18,877 nt of DNA from OMOG01 sp041485845 (GTDB lineage Bacteria; Acidobacteriota; Terriglobia; Bryobacterales; Bryobacteraceae): NCBI GenBank assembly GCA_041485845.1, contig JBGPKH010000095.1, forward strand, positions 1 to 18,877. Direction: 5' to 3'. A program made the translations under genes and the position numbers. Below, piece after piece: positions 1 to 5,918 of this stretch (the first letter of the stretch is position 1; each line of letters begins with the position of its first letter). A model generated the notes under the pieces. The model had not been told where the DNA came from. It saw only the letters and a program-made list of their open reading frames with translations, and searched no databases.

Positions 1-558
1 GAGCGGCCGCGCGAGCTTTCCGCCGGCGGCCTGGTCGAGCAGGAGGAGGCGGCCGGCGCGCGCGTGAAAGGTGCGGGTCAGAATGCGGACGAAGCGCCGC
101 AACAGGTCCTCCAGATCCCGGGCTTCCAGCTCCGCGCGATAGAGTCCGAAAAAGGCCTGGGCTTCGGCTTCGCGAACCCGATGGAACGCGCTCTCCAGGG
201 TGAGGAGCGTGGCCAGGTGGAGCTGTTCGCGCGCGGGCTGGAATCGCTTGCCGAACTTGGCTTCCAGGAGCTTCGCGAACTCGCGCAGGACTTCCTTCAC
301 TTCCGCCGGAGGAACATTCAGCTTGGCCAGGCGGCGGCCGTTGTAGTCCACCTGTTCCAGGAATGCGCGGAGCGAACGGCGCCGCGAGGCGGCCGCCGGA
401 GTAATTGCCAGACAGGCACGGATCGCCGCGTCGCCGTACGCACGACGCCGGAGCAGGGCGCGGAAACGGCGCTCCAGGCGGGCGGCCAAGGGAGCGATGG
501 CGCGAGCCAGGAGCATGGCGTGGTGGCGCGCGGCCGGAGTAAGGAGCGGGTCGGTCAT
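1..558 (-). CDS. Probable GAF-domain sensor histidine kinase, N-terminal part (runs off the window)
   Basis: An open frame starts at an ATG (558-556) and stays open for 186 codons to the window edge, so the C-terminus is missing. The visible part is Arg/Leu/Ala-rich and helical, starting MTDPLLTPAARHHAM. It ends with a segment (about residues 150-186) reading LLRRFVRILTRTFHARAG then RLLLLD, which looks like the first helix and strand of a GAF domain. In Acidobacteriota such N-termini usually precede GAF and histidine-kinase modules, but neither is in view, so the kinase assignment is inference. The opposite strand is also open for 184 codons but gives a low-complexity Arg/Gly/Ala product and is taken as a shadow. 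No neighbour overlaps it; a short tandem repeat lies just upstream of the start. Confidence 0.55.
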   Translation of the reverse strand, partial: MTDPLLTPAARHHAMLLARAIAPLAARLERRFRALLRRRAYGDAAIRACLAITPAAASRRRSLRAFLEQVDYNGRRLAKLNVPPAEVKEVLREFAKLLEAKFGKRFQPAREQLHLATLLTLESAFHRVREAEAQAFFGLYRAELEARDLEDLLRRFVRILTRTFHARAGRLLLLDQAAGGKLARPL

Positions 559-567
559 AAGGAACGA

Positions 568-595
568 TCAGCTATCAGCTTTCAGCTATCAGCTT
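568..595. repeat. 14-bp perfect tandem repeat upstream of the partial kinase gene
   Basis: The unit TCAGCTATCAGCTT occurs twice back to back (568-581 and 582-595), 10 bp from the kinase start codon. Each unit itself contains two AGCT-rich halves. Such AGCT/ATCAGC strings are common short intergenic repeats in this kind of genome; no function can be read from the sequence. Confidence 0.8.
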
Positions 596-664
596 CCGCA
601 TGGGCGGCTGGAAGCTGAGCGCCGTCAGCGGAGAGCTAAGAGGTAGTGCCATCTCGCGCCCGGT

Positions 665-747
665 TCTCTCAAAATCCGCGTCGCCGGGAACAGGCCGGCG
701 TCAAGCCGCTGGCAGCTACTTCCCTCCGTGCTCTCTCAAAATCCGCG
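665..747. repeat. 16-bp direct repeat at and beyond the end of the ankyrin gene
   Basis: TCTCTCAAAATCCGCG occurs at 665-680 and again at 732-747. The second copy encodes (minus strand) the last residues RILRE of the ankyrin protein. The first lies past its stop codon and would encode a similar RILRE string. It may be the remnant of a further ankyrin repeat or a small duplication. Confidence 0.6.
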
Positions 748-1914
748 CGGCATCCTGAAAGCTGTTGGCCACTGCGGCTCCCAGAGGCGTAATGCCGGTC
801 TTGCTCCGGGCGTTCACATCGGCGCCGCGGGCAACCAGCAGCTCGACCACTGCCGTCCGCCCCCACGACGCCGCGTGGTAGAGCGGAGTTCCTCCCGGCT
901 CGCCGGTGTCGCGCGCCTCGCGGTCCGCGCCTTTGTCCAGCAACAGCGCGGCCATCTCGGCCTGGCCGCTGATCACCGCGTTCAGCAGCGGTGTGCCGCC
1001 GTCGCCATCACGGGCATCCACCTCCGCGCCGTGAGCCAGCAGTAATCTGGCAATCGCCAGGTTCCCTTTGAGGGCCGCCTGGTGGAGCGGCGTCGCGCCG
1101 GATTTGTCCCGAACGTTGACGTTGGCTCCCTTCGAAACCAGAATATCGGCAACTTCGGCCTGTCCTTTAGGGCAGCCTCGTGCAGCAGGGCGCCGGCGGT
1201 GTCGGGAGATTCCTTGGCGAGGAGCGCCTCGAGCGCGCCCGAATGGCGCGCGCGGGCGGCGTTTTCCAGGGGCGTAGCGCCGCTGCGGTCGCGCCTCGCG
1301 CGATTGGCCCCGAGAGCCAGCAGCAGTTCCACCACCGCACGGTTGCCTTTGGCGGCGGCTTCGTTGAGCGGAGTGGCGCCGGTCAGGGGATGGGCTTCGT
1401 CGAGGCGTGCGCCGCGCAGGATCAGCGTGTGGGCGATGATGCGGTAGCCGCGTAAGGCGGCCTCGTCGAGCGGCGTGAATCCGCCATGGTCGCGCACACT
1501 GACGTCGGCGCCGCGTGCGATCAGCAACTCGACCAGCGGCAGGTAGCCCCGGTCGGCCGCGAGGTGCAGGGGCGTCATGCCCGATTTGTCGGTGACTCTC
1601 ACGCCGGCGCCGCGCTCCAGAAGCAGCTCCGCCATCGGGAAATCGTTTTTGACGACGGCGTACGCCAGCGGCGTGGACCCACCCTCGGCATGCCGCGCGT
1701 TGACCCCGGCGCCGTGGGCGATCAGGTATTGGGCGATTTCGAGATTGCCGCTCCAGGCGGCATCGTGCAGGGGAGTAGAGCCCAGCGTGTCGCGTTCGTT
1801 CACGTCGGCGCCGTGGGCGATCCGGTCCTTGACCTGTTCGAGGTTGCCGGACTGCACCGCTTCGTGGAGATCCGCAGCCGCGAGACATGCGGCCGCGACC
1901 CCGGCGACCCCCAC
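716..1914 (-). pseudogene. Exported ankyrin-repeat protein, interrupted by a single-base frameshift
   Basis: Twelve ankyrin repeats of the type (x)TPLHxAAxxGxxxxxxLLLxxGAxVxxRD can be read, seven before and five after a frame change near 1164-1171. In the 5' frame the protein reads GALLHEAALK and then loses the repeat pattern. Moving one base back at that point gives ALKGQAEVADILVSKGANV, a perfect continuation. One inserted base would restore a 399-residue protein. The start used is GTG 1914, with Ala/Val-rich residues (VGVAGVAAACLAAADLH) that look like a signal or lipoprotein leader. It lacks a basic n-region, and an in-frame earlier start may exist within the end of murB. The gene follows murB by 22 bp on the same strand, so it is probably cotranscribed. 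Ankyrin proteins bind other proteins; the target here is unknown. The frameshift may be a real lesion or a sequencing error. Confidence 0.85.
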
Positions 1915-1936
1915 CAGCGTGGCTGCGCGCAGGAAT

Positions 1937-2899
1937 TCAACCCACGTATTGCACCTCTTCCTCCAGCTCGATGCCGAAGCGCTCCCGGACGCGGGCTTTG
2001 AGCTCCGCGATCAGCGCGCAGAGATCCGCCGCCGTGCCTGCGCCCGCGTTGTAGATCAGGTTGGCGTGATAGCCGGCGACGTGGATATCGCCGCGCACGA
2101 GTCCTTTCGCGCCCACCTGTTCCAGAAACCAGGCCGCCGGCACCTTGCCTTCGCGCACCGCGGACGCGGGAACTCCGGCGGCGGCTTCGGCCGGAAGCTC
2201 CTTGAGCAGCAGGTTCTTGAAGATGCTGCCCGCGCACTTCATGCTGACCGGGAATTTCTCGTTGCGAATTTTGAGGATCTCGTCGGCCGCCTGGCGAAGC
2301 GCGGCGCCATCGGCGGGATCGAGGCGCAATTCGGTCGAGAAAACGATCCACTCCTTGTGCCGCTTGAAGACGCTTTCCCGGTAGTGAAACTCGCACTCGC
2401 CACTATCGAAGACGCGGACCTGACCGCCGTCGTAAAACCGCACGCTCACCACGCGCTCGGAGATGGAATGGCCGTAGGCGCCGGCATTGCCGTAGACCGC
2501 GGCGCCCACCGAGCCGGGAATCCCCGACAGGGTCTCCAGGCCCCTCAGTCCGTGAGCGATCGAGAAATCCACAAGGTCCTGCAAGACGGCGCCAGCCTCG
2601 GCCGAAACGCGCCCGTTGGCGGTGCGGAGGCGGTCGGCGCGATAGCGCAGCACGATTCCACGGAAGCCGCCATCGGAAACGATCAGGTTGGTGCCGCCGC
2701 CGATCACCATGGTCTCGATGCCGCTCGAGCGCGCCGCGGCCAGCGCGGCGATGAACGCTTCGACGCTGCCGGTCTCGGCGTAGAGATCGGCCGGGCCGCC
2801 GATACCGAAGCGCGTGTAGCGGGCCAGCGGAGTGCCTGTGGAAACGGTTAAATTAGGAATCTCGGCGAGGCGCGCACGCGTCTCTTCCGTGTTGGGCAT
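1937..2899 (-). CDS. murB: UDP-N-acetylenolpyruvoylglucosamine reductase MurB
   Basis: This cytoplasmic FAD enzyme reduces UDP-GlcNAc-enolpyruvate to UDP-MurNAc with NADPH, the second committed step of peptidoglycan precursor synthesis. The 320-residue product has the family signatures in order: RYTRFGIGGPADLY near the N-terminus, the FAD-binding GGGTNLIVSDGGF, GIPGSVGAAVYGNAGAYG, a YRESVFK motif, and CAGSIFKN, which supplies the catalytic Ser. Near the end come HANLIYNAGAGTA and a terminal Glu-rich ELEEEVQYVG. The frame is open further upstream, but ATG 2899 (MPNTEETR) fits the family length. A second Met (2923, MPPF) is possible but would leave almost no spacer to the divergent DUF2461 gene. 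GAGGGG touches the ATG directly, so it is a poor ribosome-binding site. The ankyrin gene follows on the same strand. Confidence 0.96.
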   Translation of the reverse strand: MPNTEETRARLAEIPNLTVSTGTPLARYTRFGIGGPADLYAETGSVEAFIAALAAARSSGIETMVIGGGTNLIVSDGGFRGIVLRYRADRLRTANGRVSAEAGAVLQDLVDFSIAHGLRGLETLSGIPGSVGAAVYGNAGAYGHSISERVVSVRFYDGGQVRVFDSGECEFHYRESVFKRHKEWIVFSTELRLDPADGAALRQAADEILKIRNEKFPVSMKCAGSIFKNLLLKELPAEAAAGVPASAVREGKVPAAWFLEQVGAKGLVRGDIHVAGYHANLIYNAGAGTAADLCALIAELKARVRERFGIELEEEVQYVG

Positions 2900-2906
2900 C
2901 CCCTCA

Positions 2907-2912
2907 ATTATA
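2907..2912 (-). promoter_or_regulatory. Candidate -10 box for murB, possibly giving a leaderless mRNA
   Basis: On the minus strand a perfect TATAAT lies 7 nt before the murB ATG. Transcription starting 7 nt after this box would begin at the start codon itself. No convincing -35 was found at 16-18 bp. This is inference from position and sequence only. Confidence 0.35.
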
Positions 2913-2927
2913 AAGGGAGGCATTCTG

Positions 2928-3638
2928 GTGAAGACGCGATTTCCGGGATTTCCACCCGAAGCCATGCAATTCTTTCGCGGGCTGGCTCGCAACAACCGCC
3001 GCGAGTGGTTTCTTCCGCGCAAGCCGGTCTTCGAAGAGAAGGTGAAGCGCCCCATGTGGGAAATGGTGGAGGCGCTGAATGCCTCGATGAAGGAGTTCGC
3101 GCCGGACTACGTCACCGATCCGGCGAAGGCCATCTACCGGTTCTACCGCGATACGCGGTTCAGCAAAGACAAGTCGCCCTACAAGGAGCACATCGCGGCG
3201 AGCTTCCCGCGGCGCGGGCTTCAGGGGGGCGCCGGATATTACTTCGCCGTGTCGCACAAGAATGTCGGCATCGGCGGTGGGGTCTACATGCCGCTTCCCG
3301 AGACGCTCCGGACCATCCGCAATCGCCTGGCGGAACACCACGCGGAATTTCGCAAGATCGTCGCGGCGCGCGCGGTGAGGCGGTTGTTCGGCGGCATGCA
3401 AGGCCAGCAGCTCTCGCGCGTGCCGAAGGGATTTGCCAAGGACCACCCGGCGGAGGACCTGCTCCGCTACAAGCAGTTCCTGCTGTACGTGGAGCTTCCG
3501 GCGGACCTTGCGGTCACCTCGAAATTGTTCGAGGAAGTACAAACCCGGTTCCGCGCGATGGCGCCGTTTGTGGATTTCCTCAACTCGCCGCTGGCACGGC
3601 CCGGGAGAAAAATCGACGCACGCGACTTTCTGGTCTGA
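2928..3638 (+). CDS. DUF2461 family protein (TIGR02453 type)
   Basis: The 236-residue product matches the DUF2461 family along its length. It has an N-terminal FPPEAMQFFRGLARNNRREWF (family pattern F..L..NN.R.WF), then KAIYRFYRDTRFSKDKSPYKEH (R..RD.RFskDKsPYK), GYYFAVSHKNVGIGGGVYMP, and a C-terminal LLRYKQFLLYVELP. The family is widespread in bacteria and has no established biochemical role. The start is GTG 2928, preceded by GGGAGG at 2915-2920 with a 7-nt spacer; the frame extends further upstream but without such a site. The gene diverges from murB with only 28 bp between start codons. Directly after its stop lies a decayed transposase. Confidence 0.9.
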   Translation: MKTRFPGFPPEAMQFFRGLARNNRREWFLPRKPVFEEKVKRPMWEMVEALNASMKEFAPDYVTDPAKAIYRFYRDTRFSKDKSPYKEHIAASFPRRGLQGGAGYYFAVSHKNVGIGGGVYMPLPETLRTIRNRLAEHHAEFRKIVAARAVRRLFGGMQGQQLSRVPKGFAKDHPAEDLLRYKQFLLYVELPADLAVTSKLFEEVQTRFRAMAPFVDFLNSPLARPGRKIDARDFLV

Positions 3639-3641
3639 AAG

Positions 3642-4016
3642 GGAGGCGCCCAGCCCCGTCTATGGCGCGGCTTCCTCGTCCGCTTCGTCGTGGTACTCCA
3701 TCCTCGGCGCGGCGCCATCCTGCTGATGTGCGCAGACCTGACCCGGCCCCTTTGGACATCATCCGCATGTAGGGCCTGCGATTCAAGATCGAAGTGTATT
3801 TCAAGCATCCACGTCATCGGCGCCTATGCCTGTCACTTCTGGATGGCCGCCATGACAGCCCTACGGCGTTAGCGGCAACCAGTACTTTGCACCACAAATC
3901 GGATGCCTGCCGCAACGCCGTCCGCCGACAGATCGCGGCCTGCCATCGCCACATCCAACTCGGGCTCATCGCCCAGGGACCGCAGGATAACATCAGCCTA
4001 ACAGATCTCGCGACCC
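3642..4016 (+). pseudogene. Decayed IS4-type transposase, C-terminal part
   Basis: Pieces of one transposase C-terminus can be read by switching frames. From 3663 it reads WRGFLVRFVVVLHPRRGA and then ILLMCADL. A second frame reads IIRM-stop-GLRFKIEVYFKH, with a nonsense TAG at 3770-3772 where the family has Tyr. It then returns to VIGAYACHFWMAAM and ends in the other frame with LHHKSDACRNAVRRQIAACH and RHIQLGLIAQ. These match my memory of the YGLRFKIE...YHFWMxAM...RNAVRRKIAAYHRHIQLGLIAQGL tail of IS4-like transposases. At least three frame changes and internal stops mean it is dead. No terminal inverted repeats were found. It fills the whole gap between the DUF2461 gene and the 180-aa gene. 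Confidence 0.8.
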
Positions 4017-4021
4017 CAACT

Positions 4022-4564
4022 TCAGAGCAACTGTTCCATCAGCGAGATGAGATACTCCTGGTCGAAAGCCCCCGACCGATACGTCCGCGGGTCGAAGAAA
4101 CGCCACATCTTCTTCCCCTTTTCCAGCGTGTAGAAAATGAGCTGCTCCTCGATGATGTCTTTGTCCAGCAACTCCTGGTTGAAGGCGCGGATGTAGCCCT
4201 CGAGCGTATACGGAATCCGAAAATCCTCGGTGGATACCAGCTCCGGCGTGGCTTTGAACTCTACCTGGAGAATGCGCCCGCGGACGTTGATCTGAATCAG
4301 GTTCGCAGCTTCCTCATGAAACGCCCCGCCGGAAAACTCCGGCGGATCCATGACTACCTCGCCCTGCGTGAGGAGCCGATTGACGGCCGCCACGAAGTCC
4401 GCGCAGATGCCGTGCAGTTCGGCGGTCGCAGCGCTTCTCAGGGATGTAATTTCGCGCGCGCGGCGCATCGAGCCCGCGTCCTTCTCCGCCAGCGCATCGA
4501 TGTTCTCCGCCAGGCGCTTCAAACGAGCTTCCCGGACCTGTTCCTGGTTTGCCGGCCGGTTCAA
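4022..4564 (-). CDS. Unrecognised 180-aa protein paired with a HTH regulator
   Basis: No function is recognised. The start chosen is TTG 4564, because GGGAGG lies 6 nt upstream. A GTG at 4639 in the same frame would overlap the upstream gene and has no such site. The first 60 residues are a charged, heptad-like helix (EQVREARLKRLAENIDALAEKD). The rest is mixed: FSGGAFHEEAANLIQINVRG, an ILQVEFKATPELVSTEDFRI strand-rich part, a helical LEGYIRAFNQELLDKDIIEE, and a C-terminal WRFFDPRTYRSGAFDQEYLI. I have a vague memory of similar proteins in Acidobacteriota, always unnamed. It lies 56 bp downstream of the HTH gene on the same strand, so the two are probably one operon. No signal peptide or membrane segment is visible. 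The stop is 6 bp from the decayed transposase. Confidence 0.8.
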   Translation of the reverse strand: MNRPANQEQVREARLKRLAENIDALAEKDAGSMRRAREITSLRSAATAELHGICADFVAAVNRLLTQGEVVMDPPEFSGGAFHEEAANLIQINVRGRILQVEFKATPELVSTEDFRIPYTLEGYIRAFNQELLDKDIIEEQLIFYTLEKGKKMWRFFDPRTYRSGAFDQEYLISLMEQLL

Positions 4565-4620
4565 ACTTTGCCTCCCGCACGCAAATTCCAGCATACGCCC
4601 GGAGGCTCGCTGGCGGAGGC

Positions 4621-4866
4621 TCAGTGCCGGCGCCGCCACTCGAAAACGTCTTCCGCCTGGACCAGATCCAGCAGGTCCATGTGCAGGCGGCTCAGAATCT
4701 GGTCCGACGTTCCCATCGAAAACAGGCGCTTTCCCTTTAGGGCGTTGTGGATGTGGGGCTGGGACACACCCGTAATCCGGGCCAGGCCGCGCTCGGTGAG
4801 TTGGCCGTTGCGTACGCTTTCCTGGAGGAATCCCACAAACCGTTTCTGCATCTCTTCAAAATCCAT
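4621..4866 (-). CDS. XRE/Cro-type helix-turn-helix DNA-binding protein
   Basis: The 81-residue protein has a Cro/CI-type HTH in its first half: LTERGLARITGVSQPHIHNA followed by LKGKRLFS (about residues 22-50). The recognition helix (SQPHIHNALKG) matches the usual S..x(I/V)...L.G pattern of the XRE family. The C-terminal third is a short hydrophobic helix (SRLHMDLLDLVQAEDVF), plausibly a dimer interface. The start is ATG 4866. The unrecognised 180-aa gene follows, so the pair may form a regulator-effector unit. Two copies of the palindrome TAGTACTA in the AT-rich upstream region are candidate binding sites for this protein, making autoregulation likely by analogy with phage and toxin-antitoxin repressors. 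That is inference, not shown. Confidence 0.88.
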   Translation of the reverse strand: MDFEEMQKRFVGFLQESVRNGQLTERGLARITGVSQPHIHNALKGKRLFSMGTSDQILSRLHMDLLDLVQAEDVFEWRRRH

Positions 4867-4897
4867 GGCAAATGGCCTATTTCTGAAGGAAATAGAG

Positions 4898-4905
4898 TAG
4901 TACTA
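4898..4905. promoter_or_regulatory. Candidate operator TAGTACTA, site 1
   Basis: A perfect 8-bp palindrome lies 32 bp upstream of the HTH start codon. The same 8-mer recurs at 5008-5015, centre to centre 110 bp. Both sit in the spacer between the HTH gene and the divergent zinc-ribbon gene. Confidence 0.4.
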
Positions 4906-5005
4906 GAAACGCTGCATTGTTTCCTAAATTATCTCGGATCCCGACAAAGAATTTGGCTGCGGGAATTCCGTACAAGCCGCTGAAAGTACATAGTCAACAT
5001 ACCTC

Positions 5006-5017
5006 CATAGTACTATG
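5006..5017. promoter_or_regulatory. Candidate operator CATAGTACTATG, site 2
   Basis: This perfect 12-bp palindrome contains the same TAGTACTA core as site 1. It is nested in a wider dyad, TAGTC (4991-4995) and GACTA (5017-5021). It lies in the AT-rich spacer about 40 bp upstream of the candidate -35 of the + strand gene. Confidence 0.45.
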
Positions 5018-5055
5018 ACTAATTTAATTATGGAATAAATATTAATTTGAATTGC

Positions 5056-5083
5056 TTGACGTTTTTCGATGTTCGGTTAGATT
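5056..5083 (+). promoter_or_regulatory. Candidate sigma70 promoter of the zinc-ribbon gene
   Basis: TTGACG (5056-5061) is separated by 16 bp from TAGATT (5078-5083), about 65 bp before the ATG at 5149. The region is AT-rich compared with the rest of the window, as expected of a promoter or of acquired DNA. Confidence 0.4.
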
Positions 5084-5148
5084 GAAGACAGCTTTGAAAA
5101 CCAACGGTGACAGCCCCCTGACGCTGCCGCCGGGAGGACATTCTAGAC

Positions 5149-5712
5149 ATGCAGTGGAACAGATCCAGCGCAATTGGGATTGCCCGAATGTCGTGTTCGT
5201 TCTGTCACGGCGACGGCATCCGCATTGTCCGCGATCACAGGGAAGTGCCGTGCAATTGCGTTTTCCGGGCCGCCTTTCGGGCCTGCTATAACCGTTTTCG
5301 CGAATGTGTCGCCGCAGGGGCACACGCGGGCACGGTTTCTCTGGAGATGTGCAACGGCCGCGACACGCGGCGCACATACTCGCGCAAAAGGGAAGAGTAC
5401 CTCGCCGACTTCAGCCTGGTGGGCCAGCGGGTGCTCGATGACTTTGAATATAGAATCTTCCGATTTCACTTCCTCCTCGGCGCAGACTGGAAACTCTGCT
5501 GCCGCCGGATGAAGCTCGACCGTGGCTCCTTCTTCCACGGCGTCTACCGCATCGAACAGAGGATGGGGCGAGCCGTCGCCGAAATGCAGCCCTTTCCGCT
5601 ATTTCCGTTGGACGAATACTTCGGCGGCATGACCCATAAGCCCGTGGAGCCCTTGGTGAAGTCGCGCGCCCGCTCCAAATTCCCGCGAATCCGGCTGCCG
5701 TTGTCCGCTTGA
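5149..5712 (+). CDS. Zinc-ribbon protein with a sigma-region-4-like HTH segment (phage-regulator-like)
   Basis: I do not recognise a named family. The 187-residue product opens with a probable zinc site: C16-x2-C19-x-G-x-G (the DnaJ-type CxxCxGxG form) followed by C35-x-C37, with extra Cys at 46, 53 and 68. Residues 94-142 (VLDDFEYRIFRFHFLLGADW, then KLCCRRMKLDRGSFFHGVYR, then IEQRMG) look like a sigma-region-4 or phage-activator helix-turn-helix: helix, ADW..CC turn, then a basic recognition helix. Some phage Q-type antiterminators also combine a CxxCxGxG finger with DNA binding, so a phage-derived transcription regulator is plausible but unproven. The tail is Pro/Arg-rich. GGGAGG at 5132-5137 precedes ATG 5149. 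The gene diverges from the HTH/180-aa pair, and the shared spacer holds the TAGTACTA palindromes. Confidence 0.75.
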   Translation: MQWNRSSAIGIARMSCSFCHGDGIRIVRDHREVPCNCVFRAAFRACYNRFRECVAAGAHAGTVSLEMCNGRDTRRTYSRKREEYLADFSLVGQRVLDDFEYRIFRFHFLLGADWKLCCRRMKLDRGSFFHGVYRIEQRMGRAVAEMQPFPLFPLDEYFGGMTHKPVEPLVKSRARSKFPRIRLPLSA

Positions 5713-5756
5713 TGGGTCCGGCGTCCCCCGGGGGCCGGTATTTCGCAGGTCCCCGG

Positions 5757-5837
5757 AAAACCGCTCAGGATTGAGCGGGTAGTTTCTAGCAGAATCAATA
5801 GGTTACGCACCAGGACTGCTCACCTGTGAGCGGTTTT
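5757..5837. promoter_or_regulatory. Four-arm inverted repeat: two hairpins able to re-pair (attenuator-like)
   Basis: Hairpin A is CCGCTCA-GGAT-TGAGCGG (5761-5778). Hairpin B is CTGCTCA-CCTG-TGAGCGG (5816-5833), followed by TTTT. The outer arms AAAACCGCTCA (5757-5767) and TGAGCGGTTTT (5827-5837) are also perfectly complementary over 11 bp, so arm 1 can pair with arm 2 or arm 4. B with its T-run resembles a weak intrinsic terminator. The element lies between the zinc-ribbon gene and the YdjM-like gene. A simple terminator or an operator pair are the alternatives. Confidence 0.5.
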
Positions 5838-5918
5838 GAGGCGACCAAGGAGAAAAGGTGCGGCGTTCGAATCTTCGAGTCCCTTTCCTTTACAATAAGG
5901 ACTCCGGCAAATTCCTCA

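Noticed and set aside
64..618. Open + strand frame of 184 codons opposite the partial kinase
   Set aside because: The translation is low-complexity and Gly/Arg/Gln-rich with no domain. The minus strand is open over 186 codons to the window edge and looks like a real helical N-terminus.
1160..1175. Programmed -1 frameshift in the ankyrin gene
   Set aside because: The site GCC-CTA-AAG has no X-XXY-YYZ slippery heptamer and no clear stimulatory structure was noticed; a plain deletion or sequencing error is simpler.
1577..2851. 424-codon + strand frame opposite the ankyrin gene and murB
   Set aside because: It covers two well-supported minus-strand genes and its translation matches neither in family motifs; high GC makes such antisense frames common.
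3690..3872. A separate small 60-aa protein in the 3.6-4.0 kb gap
   Set aside because: Its residues VLHPRRGAILLMCADL and VIGAYACHFWMAAM fit the decayed transposase when combined with the other frames.
5865..5885. tRNA-like T-arm (GTTCGAATC)
   Set aside because: The flanking bases do not form the 5-bp T stem and no anticodon or acceptor arm can be drawn around it.
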